Assembly (NCBI GenBank): GCA_007449985.2
Contig: VIIQ02000187.1
Location: 85,948-149,947, forward strand
From: Desmodesmus armatus
Taxonomy: Eukaryota > Chlorophyta > Chlorophyceae > Sphaeropleales > Scenedesmaceae
Direction: 5' to 3'
DNA: 64,000 nucleotides
The notes beneath the pieces are model-generated. The model saw nothing but the letters and a program-made list of their open reading frames with translations. It did not search any database and had not been told where the DNA came from. Below are positions 45,901-55,194 of the stretch, piece by piece. Within the stretch, counting starts at the first letter, position 1. Each line of letters opens with the position of its first letter. Both the position numbers and the translations under genes were made by a program.

Positions 45901-47701
45901 GAATGTCTTTGGCAGCTGGTAGGTGGGGTCTCTGCCAAAACGTATCGCGCCTGCTGCCAGGGTTGTTGGTATTCGCCTAATTGTCTGTACAACCCGGTCG
46001 GTTAATCCCCCCCCCCCCCCCCCACCACCCCCCCCCCCCCCCCCCACACACACACACTGGATGCAATCCTTATGTCTACAGACACACACACGCAAGGAAA
46101 AAACTGCCTAAACCCCAAGGCGCACCTGCACAAAGTCGTCAAAGAAGGCCTTGGGCAGCTGGTAGGTGGGGTCTGTGCCAAAGCGCACGATGATGTCCCA
46201 AGATAAGTCCACAGCGGCCAGCTCTATATGCACCAAGCTGTGCAGACACCACAACAATGACAGCAGCAGCAATCAACAGCAGCAGACCTTGTGCACATAA
46301 GCAGGGGCGGTCGTCACATGCACCTTACTACATGAGCGTAGACCTGGTGAGCCTTGAAGAGCATCCACCTGCCATTGTGCCTGCTGCCTGGGTCGCTGAT
46401 ACTCGCCCAATTGTCTGCACAACCCGGTCTGTCACACAGCCCCCCCCCCCCCCTCCAAACAAACATGTGGCATGTGGTGTCGTGCAGTCATCAGGACATT
46501 GACATACACCTGGTGGATGAATGCACTTGTGAACAAACAGATACTCCCAGACCCAAGGGGCCAGGCGCACCTGTGCAGGATAGCCTGTCGTGATGCCAGG
46601 GTGCCTCCCTTGCCCAGCTTGGGCATGGCTCCTGGGGCCACCAGCTGCACCTGCACGACACAAGCACAGGGCGCGCGCGTGAGCAGGAGGTAAAGCAAGC
46701 AGAGGCCGGCACATGCCACGTAGACATGGCACATCTGCTCTAGCATTTGCTGCTTTGCATTGCCATGCTGGGCAGGTGCTGGAACTATCCAGTGCGGCAG
46801 CTGTAAGATCATCAGGTAAGATCATCAGCCTCTGCTTGCAGCATCATGACGGAGGGAGGGGGGGGAGGAGGGGAGGGGGGAGGGGAGGGGGAGGGGAGGG
46901 GGGGCAGGGGGGGGGGGGGGGGGGCAGGACCAGGACCATGGCCCCTGGGGCCACCAGCTGCACCTGCATGGTAGATACATCATGACATTCACATGAACCT
47001 GTTGGATGCCGCTCATGGCACAGGGTGCGTGAGGGAGAGGAGGGCAAGCTGAGGCTCATACCTGCCGGCATAGCAATGGCACATCTGCTCCAGCATCTGC
47101 TGCTTTGCTTTGCATTGCCACGCGGAGCAGGCACTTCTGCCACCCCCTACGGCAATAAGTGCTAGCATGGTGCTGCAACGTGTCTGCTGCATCATATATC
47201 GTGCTGCTACCTGCCGCCTGCAAGGCAGCTTTAGGCTGCAAAGTTTTACACCACCAGCACACCTTGTCACTCTGCCTGCTGGGCCGGTCTGGCACTTGGG
47301 AGGGCTGGAGGGGCCCATCACACACCCTATGATGCAGTAAGAACAGCATGCAGCACCATACGCAAACAGTGGCAGGGTTGCATAAAATATGCTTACAAGC
47401 CAGTGGCTTGCCACTGGAATCTGCACAGGGAATGCTGCTGCAAGTGAGGGAGGGTTGGTGTGCCTGCCAGTGCAGTCATGTTGGGCGTGCAAGATGAACA
47501 ATACATGGGGCTTCCATGCATGTGCAGCTGCCAGCTTTAGTATGGTGGCTGCAGCTACTGCTGCGCTCACTTAAAGACGGCACCAGACTGCCAAAGCTTT
47601 ACTGCTGCTTCCGTGTATGCTGCCTTCTTCAAGGGGTCTGGCTCCAACATGACTTTGAGTGCTGCTGCTACAAGAGTGTCTCCTGCTTGTGGCCCTGCCA
47701 T
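42932..47701 (-). CDS. DUF455-family ferritin-like protein, 8 exons, complete
   Basis: Exons: 47701-47571, 47326-47263, 46650-46571, 46237-46126, 45085-44994, 44259-44091, 43694-43281, 43003-42932. Phases agree and give 1,134 nt (377 aa). The protein follows the DUF455 (PF04305) pattern end to end: DPLKKAAYTEA near residue 22, VPDRPSR, MPKLGKGGTLASRQAILHS, HIELAAVDLSWD, FFDDF, DEASHFSLLNKRLEA, GSHYGALPAHDGLWE, HEARGLDV, EEISHCAAGVRW and the C-terminal PPFNDAARAKAGF. Candidate ferritin-type metal ligands are E97, E134/H137, E184 and E218/H221. The family is uncharacterised; an oxidoreductase role is inferred from the fold. A Gln/Ala/Gly-rich insert of about 80 residues lies between EEISH and SVEAWFHSL. 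No signal peptide is seen. The start is the ATG at 47701-47699, and the stop is TAA at 42932-42934. Confidence 0.85.
43975..44140 (-). repeat. Duplicate of the 3' end of DUF455 exon 44259-44091
   Basis: The exon end GATGTGATCTATGCG|GTGAGC is copied at about 44035-43985, with the related GATGTGATCTATGTGGTGGG. This leaves a second donor-like site downstream of the real one. Confidence 0.55.
44260..44575 (-). repeat. Partial copies of the 5' half of DUF455 exon 44259-44091
   Basis: The start of this exon (GTTGTGGGAGTCTGCGCAGA ... GCTTGCCTGCGCGGC) recurs upstream at about 44397-44345 and 44525-44475. Just beyond, the 18-19-bp core CGACTCCCACAACCTGCGC is repeated three times (44508-44570). The copies include the acceptor region but lack the rest of the exon and a donor, so they are decoy acceptors rather than exons. 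Confidence 0.7.
45879..45958 (-). repeat. Truncated duplicate of DUF455 exon 46237-46126
   Basis: The 3' two thirds of exon 46237-46126 (RFG-DPTYQLPK-FFDDFVQ plus donor GTGCGCC) are repeated at 45951-45879. The copy reads RFGRDPTYQLPKTFFDDF. The 5' part with HIELAAVDLSWD is missing, and the available acceptor puts the copy out of frame, so it is not a working alternative exon. A poly-C tract (46008-46041) lies between the copies. Confidence 0.75.
46008..46045. repeat. Poly-C tract
   Basis: More than 30 C residues broken by one or two A bases, followed by (CA)n, inside a DUF455 intron. A similar G-rich tract lies at 46855-46925 in the next intron. These are slippage-prone and potential G-quadruplex or assembly-error sites. 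Confidence 0.85.
46585..47115 (-). repeat. Tandem duplication spanning the acceptor of DUF455 exon 46650-46571
   Basis: A block from GGCAATGCAAAGCA(G) through the acceptor and first exon bases (CAG|GTGCAGCTGGTGGCCCCAG) occurs twice, at about 46770-46625 and 47120-46945. In the upstream copy the exon breaks after GCCATGG into a G/C homopolymer tract. Only 46650-46571 encodes MPKLGKGG. Confidence 0.7.
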
Positions 47702-47839
47702 GCTGCAACCTGTGCTGCAGGTACTGCAACCCAGCAGCAGTTGCAACAGCAGTAGCAGTTGGAGTCTGAAACAAGCCTTTGCGAGGAGCTATCTTAAACT
47801 AATCCTTTGCTCGTGTTTACAAGTTGCGTGAACTCGATG

Positions 47840-47925
47840 TTTCCCGAAGTGCTTAGCTTAGCTTAGCTAAGCTACGTTTAGCTAAGCTACGCACTAAGCT
47901 ACGCGCTAGCTAAGCTACGCACTGC
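47840..47925. promoter_or_regulatory. Cluster of TAGCTAAGCTACG/AGCTTAGC palindromic repeats
   Basis: AGCTTAGC and its complement GCTAAGCT recur about seven times, with TAGCTAAGCTACG at least three times and CGCAC spacers. The cluster lies 140-225 bp upstream of the DUF455 start codon. It can fold into several hairpins. It could be a promoter-proximal element or a simple repeat; nothing in the sequence decides this. Confidence 0.45.
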
Positions 47926-48354
47926 AACATGTTTCTTCAGTTCAACTGCTCTAACAGATGCAGCCAGCCTGGCACTGAGTGTGGAATTGGTCTTCAGAGG
48001 TTTCAGGAATGTCGATACTTGCTGTTTGTCAACTCAAGGACACATAATTACAACACAAGCCAGTACAAGTGCCAGCACACTCATCAGGGTTGCTGGTGTT
48101 GCAACACTTCATAGGGGGGGGGGGGGGCAAACGTTGCTGAACGGTGGCAGTCAGCACAGTTTTGAATTCTGTTGCAAGCTTAAGGGGGCTTTCAACACGC
48201 ACAGTAGGCGTTCTGGGATCACCAACGACGGTCAGGTACCGGTCACCGCCGGTGTGAAGGCCAGCCTGGGAGAACGGACTAAAGTAAAGGCTTTGGGAGC
48301 AGCATCTGTGCTGGCCGGAGCTGTGTCTATGCTCTGCCCTTCCCTTCCCTGAGT

Positions 48355-48465
48355 TTGCTGACATACGACATGAGGAAAGTTGTGCAGTACAACCTGGCAC
48401 ATCCCACTGACCAGCAGCTGTCAAGAGCTGGGGTGACAGCTGATCGGCTACCCAGCAGGAACTGA
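48355..48465 (+). pseudogene. Possible coding fragment of unknown family
   Basis: A short plus-strand frame reads LLTYDMRKVVQYNLAHPTDQ ... RLPSRN and ends in TGA. Composition looks protein-like, but I find no convincing start, partner exon or known family. It may be a gene remnant. Confidence 0.2.
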
Positions 48466-48623
48466 TTGACTTGCATCAGTAGTTTGGGGGTGCCTCTGGT
48501 ACTGTGTTTGCATTCTTATTAGTGCTTTGCGCAACGCAACATCCTCACTGGTGACCGGCAAGTCAGGGTCGCAGGTAAGCAAGGCATGATGCTGCTATAG
48601 CAAGACAAGCAAGGCATACTGCT

Positions 48624-49409
48624 GTGCTTTGGTCCACGCTACACAAATGCTGGCAGGCCTGTCAATCGTCAGGACACATACATCAAGAGACTCGCTTGTT
48701 ACAAGCTCCAAAGCACACCATCGAAGCCAACACAATGCACATCCGGCCATGTGGAATGGATGACTCACAGAGCATCAATACACCTTACACTCCAATGATG
48801 CTTATGCAGCACCCAACCACCTGTGGTTTGGAGGCGGCTTTGGTAAGCCGGAGGTTTGCTATGCGATGCCGTCACGAGACTTGTGAGAAGCCATACAACC
48901 ACAAGCATGCAGCGTGCATGTGCCAGCCAAAGCAGCAGTCACGCACACCAACAATCTTCAAAGAACCGGGGACATGCACCAAGAAAGATGCATGCCAGCA
49001 ACATCCAAACCAACTGTGGCAGTTGCCTGCCCGCAGCGATGCATAGGTATGTGTGATGAGTACACGCATGCATGCCAACTCCCAACTACCCCTCAAGACG
49101 AACCTATATGACAAATGCAATGACCCCCTGTGCAGTGCTCAACTACATGTGGGTGGTGGCTTGCACCATGCATTTGAAGCACGACAGCACGCAACTGACT
49201 GTGATGTACAGACACAACTGCGACCGCCGGGCGGCAAACCTCGCAGCTACTGCTGGGCGGCCCACCACACAACGGATGCAAGCGGCATGCATACCCCTCA
49301 TGTGAAAACCGCCAAGTCAAATGAGTCATCCTTCTCTGCTGAGATCTTCAACACACTCCCAAACCAAACTGTGTGGGTACGACAGCACTTTCTGAGGCAC
49401 ACTGAATGA
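48624..49409 (+). pseudogene. Cys/His-rich open frame interrupted by one stop
   Basis: Two open stretches lie in the same frame (48624-49046 and 49053-49409), separated by a single TAG at 49044-49046. Both are rich in Cys and His, for example CRHETCEKPYNHKHAACMC and YDKCNDPLCSAQLH. The combined frame is about 260 codons. A GTATGT donor-like site sits at the stop. No family is recognised. It could be a broken zinc-binding gene, a transposon remnant or chance. Confidence 0.2.
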
Positions 49410-50140
49410 CACCGCACACCAGCGACAAAAGCAAGGTCAGGTTAGGCAAGGGTACACAACTGACGGGCCAACCAGCATGCCATCAGAAGATGGCGCCTGT
49501 CGCACGTAAGCTGAGCTGTGCATCACTGTAGTGTGGATAGGGACCCACATGTGATGGCGAACAATGGGGCGTGGTCACAGCCCAAACAGCACGCACACAA
49601 AGACCTGAGACTCCTGCAATGGCCGCATGTGTGAAAAAACTGGCCAAACAAACTGCACTGAGGACAGAGGACACACTGCACTGAAAAAACGCACACATTG
49701 CACTGACGCACACAGAGGCAGCAACAATTGATGCAGCAACACACCCAGGCCTCTGTAGTGTAGGCACTGGAGTGACAAGTGGCCAGGAGGCCTGCTTGCT
49801 ATAGCTACTGCGCAGCAACATCATAAATAGGCTACCAAAACCTGGCACAGACAAGGATGAGCGGGCCTCGAGTCGAGTTGTGACAACCGCTGCTATCACA
49901 GCGACAACCAGCTATCTGACTGCACTGCTAGAAAAGCTGTGAAAGGCAGTGGCATAGCACGCATGTAGGCTGCACGACAACGCGGACAGCCGGGCCAGGA
50001 AGCACCGACCGCTCATTCCATGCAGAGCCAACCTGACACTGACCAATATCGCCAGATAGCAGCAGCGCCAGTACCAGACCTCAACAGCCCAACCATTCCT
50101 CCAAGCCTTGTCAAGAGCTGGAAGCCGAGGAGTTAGGTGC

Positions 50141-51593
50141 TCACAGCATCTTGCGTCCCTGATTTTGGTTGAAGGGGCGCTTGTCCATAGCGGTGTTCCA
50201 GCCGCCGGGGGGACCGCGGTCAGGGCCGGAGCGCTGGCCGTGGGGGTTCTTGGCTGGCTTGTTGGGCTTGTAGCCGCAGGGGACGTCGCGGTGCTCGATG
50301 GCGACAACACCCTTGCCGGTATCAGCAAGCTTCTCGAAGGCCCACAGGGAGATGTCACTGAAAAAGAAGATGGCAAGGAGGGGCAATGAAGCGGCAGCGA
50401 AAGCGAGGGATGAAAGGGACAGTCAGTGATCAGCCACAGGGTGGGATATGGATCTTGCAGATATGACCAACATGCGCTTGGGTGCAGGGAGCAGAGGATG
50501 GGTGCCTGGCAGCACCAGACCACTGCTGGTGCAACATGCAGGAAGATGCACTGCTGCTGTGAAGAGTCACAGTCCGATCAGGCGGCCTCCTGCAGGGAGA
50601 TGGTACTCAAGTGCTTCAGCAGCTGCGTCTGTTGCCCTACTGGTGCGCGCTTGCTGATCCTTGCGGTCGATCAATGCCATAGCGCTTGGGAGGCAAGCCA
50701 ACCAAGCAAGTGCCTACTCACAGGTGATACATGTCACCGCAGCACCAGCGCTTGTTGGAGTAGGCATTGCCGGGGTAGTGGCAAGGGCAGGTGTCAGTGA
50801 TGGTAACAACGACCGAGGACTCGGCATCGTGGCAGGCACCGTTGCGGTCAAGCTGGGCGCCATAGCCATCCTTGAAAGTCATTGGCTTGCACTTGATCTC
50901 CTTGCACTTGCCACAGCTGTTGGAGTAGTCACCGTTGGTGTCAGCAGCAGCTGCAACATCCCAACCTGTAGCAGGACAGGCACGCAGAGTAGTGGCAACG
51001 TCAGAAAGGCGAGTGCGAGAGGGTTGCAAGAGGTGAAGGACACCTGCTGAGGGTTGTGCTTGCTCAAAGGGGTCCTTATTCAGGCCCTGTGCTGCACTCA
51101 AACTCAAAGCCAAGTGACTCTGCTGCTGCTGAAGGGTTTGCTGAGGTACCAAGAGGGGCCATACGCATCAACCGTTGATCATACACATGCCTTATTTGTC
51201 AAGATATCCAGCTGAGAAGGAAATATGTTCGGGAAAGGAACCGCAAAAACGGCAAGACGGCTGACGATCCTGGCGCGTCTGACCGGTGAAACTGACCTGT
51301 GCCAGCCCGCTCGTCCAAATATCCATAGCCGCAAGATCCAGTATGGATAGACCTGTAGAGCAAGCAGCACAAAGCTGTGAGCAAGGGATCTGCAGGGTGT
51401 TTCATATGGCCCTAATAACAGAAAGCGGCAGGCAGCACCAGAGCTTCGGTGCCAGCGCTAAATCAATGACTTACCAGCCGTCTTTGCCATAGAATGTGGC
51501 TCTGCCTGTGTTCCAGCCTCCTTGGGCGTTCACTTGGGCGAATGCTGCCAACAGAGCCACCAGGGCCAGCAGGATGGTTTGCTGAGCTGCCAT
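50141..51593 (-). CDS. Secreted expansin-like protein, double-psi beta-barrel domain only
   Basis: Exons: 51593-51475, 51352-51297, 50965-50722, 50357-50141. Phases agree and give 636 nt (211 aa). An N-terminal signal peptide (MAAQQTILLALVALLAAFAQ, cut near residue 24) is followed by the expansin/barwin-like hallmarks TFYGKDGW (33-40), GSCGYGYL (45-52), CGKCKEIKC, TDTCPC, NKRWCCGD-MYHLDISLWAF and HRDVPCGY. The HFD motif of expansins is HLD here, keeping the Asp. The carbohydrate-binding second domain of true expansins is absent. The chain ends in a basic Gly/Pro/Asn tail (PNKPAKNPHGQ ... NQGRKML). Expansins loosen cell-wall polysaccharide contacts without hydrolysis; wall loosening is a likely but unproven role. 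The start ATG is the only one in frame before the signal peptide. Confidence 0.85.
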
Positions 51594-52629
51594 TTTGTCG
51601 ATCTGGTTGCTGATAGAGGCTATCAGCTGATAAGGCTCTGCGAAAACCTTCTGGAGAGGATGGGTTTGAAAGGTGTTGACGCAGGGAGCACTGGTGATAA
51701 GTCACCAAATGTGCTGATGTGGAGTGTAAAGAACGGATCCTGAGGCGGGGGCAGATCCTGGCTTTTGTAGGGAGGAGTGGGGCAGTAAGGACTGTCTGAT
51801 GGAACTTCGAGGACGGACGTGACCGACCGGAGACAAGGCTGGCAGTACGCAGAGCTGTAAGAAGGCCCTTACAAAGTTTTACAGTCTGGAAACACCGATC
51901 TGTGCCGAAATATGGCCGTAGGAGAACATCGTTGACCTACTGCTGCTCCTTTTTGCGACACGCGGCAAGGAGGCAGCTCTTCCCGTGACATGTACGGCTT
52001 CCCTCATGCAGATGACACACCTGCATGTTTGCAATGTCAAAGGGCGTATCATCTGAATGCATTCAGTTCGCCTGACCCCTACCCCAGGGTTGCCTGTCGT
52101 GTGGAGGTCGCTTCTGACCTCTGAATGTGATTCTGAATGCTGCAGCATGTGCAAACAGTAATATGCGTGCTGTATACACTGTCTGTCGGGCGCATGCGTA
52201 CTGCGTACTTCCATGAACATGCATGTCACGCGGGTCTGTCCTGTGATGCTTCATTCCCAAAGGAGCGTTGTAGGACATCGAGGCACCAGCAGTATCCTTG
52301 ACAACATCTTCAGCTTTGGCCACACGCCCCGAGACCTGCCTCTCTTCGGCCGTTCTGTTGTTTGGGCTGTCAGACAGCCTGACAAAGGTTGTCATGCAAG
52401 CATGTGGGCACAATTTCTGCTGTCAAAGGCTTCAGCTTGTCTCTGATCATTTACAGAGTAGCATTCCCACCCCATTGCCAACCACCTCGCAAGAGGAGCA
52501 CGACAGCACACCGTGACAGACAGGCCCTGGGGGGTCTGTGTGGGGAAAGGGGCGGCTGGCATGTTGCTTGCTGCTGCCCCCCGGGACCTTTCCTGAACGA
52601 CGTACTGCACCCAATGCACATGCAACTAC
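51594..52629. other. Upstream region of the expansin-like gene
   Basis: The first few hundred bases should hold the expansin-like promoter, but I see no clear TATA box. Open frames at 52063-52413 (minus) and 52213-52446 (plus) overlap each other and match no family I know. Nothing else is supported. Confidence 0.4.
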
Positions 52630-52639
52630 CAACTGAGAG

Positions 52640-53110
52640 ATGACCACCACGGCTGCTGCTGCTGGCACAGGGTGGCATCACATGTGCTTGCATGTTCAAC
52701 CAACAACAATGCATGCTGTGCTGCTGCTGCTGGCACAGGGCGCCATCACTTGCACTGACATGCCTTGAGACCATTAGTCCAGGCATCAACTTCAGCCCTA
52801 CCACACTCCAACAGCAATGCAGGCCCTGATGCTGCTGCAGCTAGCACATGGCGCCATCACTTGTACTGATATGCCTTGAGACCATCAGTCCAGAGATCAG
52901 CTTTTCGCCTCACGACAACCAACAACAATGCAGGCCCTGATGCTGCTGCAGCTCGCACATGGCGCCATCACGTACTGATGTGCCTCCAGACCATCAGTGC
53001 AGACATCAGCTTCAGCCACACCACAATACTACCGAAAACAGTACGACCCAGAACAACACACCCCGGGTGCTGCTGTTGCTGGCACATGGTGCCATCACAC
53101 ATGCAAGCCT
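52640..53110. repeat. Minisatellite, about 125-bp unit, four copies
   Basis: Units share GCTGCTGCTG(G/C)CACA(G/T)GG(C/T)GCCATCAC, CTGA(C/T)(A/G)TGCCT(T/C)GAGACCAT(C/T)AGTCCAG and CCAACAACAATGCA. Copies start near 52650, 52720, 52835 and 52940, with a partial copy at 53070. No coding signal. Confidence 0.65.
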
Positions 53111-53939
53111 TGCCTTTGAAGGGCCGCCGGGCCAAATCTGCTGCTAGCATCACCGCCGAAAGAGGACATACGGCTAGGCAGGCTCTCCACATCTATGGCC
53201 ACAGACCATCAGTCTGAATGTTGATCACATCATATGTTGACCACAACCAATAGACAACACAGCACTGCTGTGTGACACCCACACCAGACTGCACCCCCCC
53301 CCCTCCCCCCCCCCACCCCCGGGACCCCATTCACCCCAGACGACAACTACTGCTCAAAATGTCCCCCACACAAGGCTGCTGCCGGCACACAGCTCCACAT
53401 GCTATTCTGGCCACCAGCACACTTCAGCAGCTAGTAAGCTTGCCATCCCTGCTCTATGCTGCATAACATGGACGATCATGCAGGTTGTCAAGCGAGAGAC
53501 ACTCTAACGGCAGGCATGCATGCATGCGTGCGTGGAATATCGTCAGCCGCTCACTAAAGTGGTCTCCCCCTCAGCTGCCCTCCACCTGTCCAACCCACGC
53601 TGCTACTGGTATACCTACGTAGCTCAGACTGTCTGAGTCAGACATCCCACATTCTATTCCTCAGCATGATCACCTCAGCTGTGTGGGCCCCTGTCCCCTG
53701 CGAGCCAGAATGATCACCTCAGCTGCAGTACCACCCTTGTCACCAGGACACTTCAGCAGGCAGTAAAACCGCCACCCCTGCTCTAGTGCTTCAAGCTGCA
53801 AGATGTGTCCAAAGAAAGACGGTCCCCTAGGAGCGGCCCTAGATCCTTGCCAGCCCCACAAACTCAGTCCCTGGCAGGGTCCATTGGATCAGCATCCACC
53901 TCACGCCGCCGTCTACACCCCACTGCCAGTAGTACTGTC
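53111..53939. other. Gene-free spacer
   Basis: Contains a C-rich tract (53287-53320) and scattered phrases also found in the next minisatellite, such as CACTTCAGCAG and TCACCAGGACA. I see no gene here. Confidence 0.4.
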
Positions 53940-54860
53940 ACAACAGCTCAACCACCGCATACATTATCCTCGTCACCAGACAATTCAGCAGCCACATGCC
54001 GCCAGGGGCCCACCCACCCCACTCCGCGCCCACCCCTACCCCTACCCTCCTGCTCTATATCGCATGCTGCCTCCACACCATGACACACCATAGGCAGGCA
54101 TGCCTGCATGGTACCTCGCCAGCCCCACCTCCTCAGGGTCCCGTGGACCAGCATCCACCTCATGCCGCCGTCCACACTTCACTGTCACTCTGAGAAATCA
54201 GCTTGTTAGCCTTTGTCCCGACCTTTCCTGACCTCTTCATGTACGACATGTCACACTGACATGTGCACAACCAGCTGCTACTGTCACAACAGATCAACCA
54301 CCACAGTGGTATCCTGGTCACCAGACAAATCAGCAGCCACATGCCGCCAGAAACCCCACCTACCCCACCTCCGCGCCCACCCCTACCCCCTGCTCTATAT
54401 TGCATGCTCCCTCCACACTATGACACACCATAGGCAGGCATGCCTGCATGATACCTCACCAGCCCCACCCCTCAGGGTCCAGTGGACCAGCTTCCACCTC
54501 ACGCCGCCGTCCACACTTCACTGTCCACACCCGGCTGCTACTGTCACAACAGCTCAACCACCACAGTGGTATCCTGGTCGCCAGACAAATCAGCAGCCAC
54601 ATGCCGCCAGAAACCCCACCTACCCACCTCCGCGCCCACCCCTACCCCCTGCTCTATATTGCATGCTGCCTCCACACAATGACACACCATATAGGCAGGC
54701 ATAGCTGCATGGTACCTCACCAACCCAACCCCCTCAGGGTCCAGTAGACCAGCTACCACCTCAAGCCGCCGTCCACACTTCACTATCCACACCCCGCTAC
54801 TACTGGCACAACGACTCAACCATCGCACAAGTAGCCGCTATCCTGGTCACCAAGACAGTT
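53940..54860. repeat. Minisatellite, about 245-bp unit, three to four copies
   Basis: The unit includes CTCTATAT(T/C)GCATGCT(G/C)CCTCCACAC, ATGACACACCATAGGCAGGCAT, GGGTCC(A/C)GTGGACCAGC, CGCCGTCCACACTTCACT and CACAACAGCTCAACCACCAC. Full units begin near 54048, 54395 and 54648, with older partial copies from 53760. The minus strand of part of the unit (GTACCATGCAGGCATGCCT) weakly resembles the 3' exon of the LRR gene, but this is not certain. Confidence 0.7.
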
Positions 54861-55194
54861 CAGCAGCCAGTAGCGCCGCCAGGCACGCTGCTACTGACAC
54901 AGCTGCTCAACTACCCCACACCTTAACCCTAATTTGTTCAGCTACCGACCCCACATACCCCTGCTATTCGCTGCAGGTTCAAGGGCTCGCCTGACCACCG
55001 TAAACACTGAGCTGCTAGCCATCCCCCGCCCCTGCTGTAGGCTGCCAGCAGTGCCGGTGCAGGCCTTGCTGCTTGAATATGTAAGTACTACTTAGTAAGT
55101 AACTACGCCTATGGAGAACGACTGGCTCGTAGGGGTGTGCACGTCTAGCATGCTGAAGTACCACACACCCCACCTGCGCTGTGTGATAGACTGT

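Larger units (their letters stand above)
47702..50140. other. Intergenic region upstream of the DUF455 gene
   Basis: This holds the DUF455 promoter (next to 47701), an AGCTTAGC-type palindromic repeat cluster (47840-47925), a G-tract at 48113-48127 and the 3' flank of the expansin-like gene. Two Cys/His-rich plus-strand frames at 48624-49409 and a short fragment near 48355-48465 are described separately. I recognise no complete gene. Confidence 0.4.

Noticed and set aside
45879..45958. Mutually exclusive exon of the DUF455 gene
   Set aside because: The copy lacks the HIELAAVDLSWD part, and its only acceptor puts the remainder out of frame. Treated as a dead duplicate.
47013..47570. Minus-strand frame of 185 codons as a possible first exon of the DUF455 gene
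   Set aside because: A better chain (47701-47571 joined to 47326-47263) restores the full DUF455 N-terminus in frame. This frame has no family similarity.
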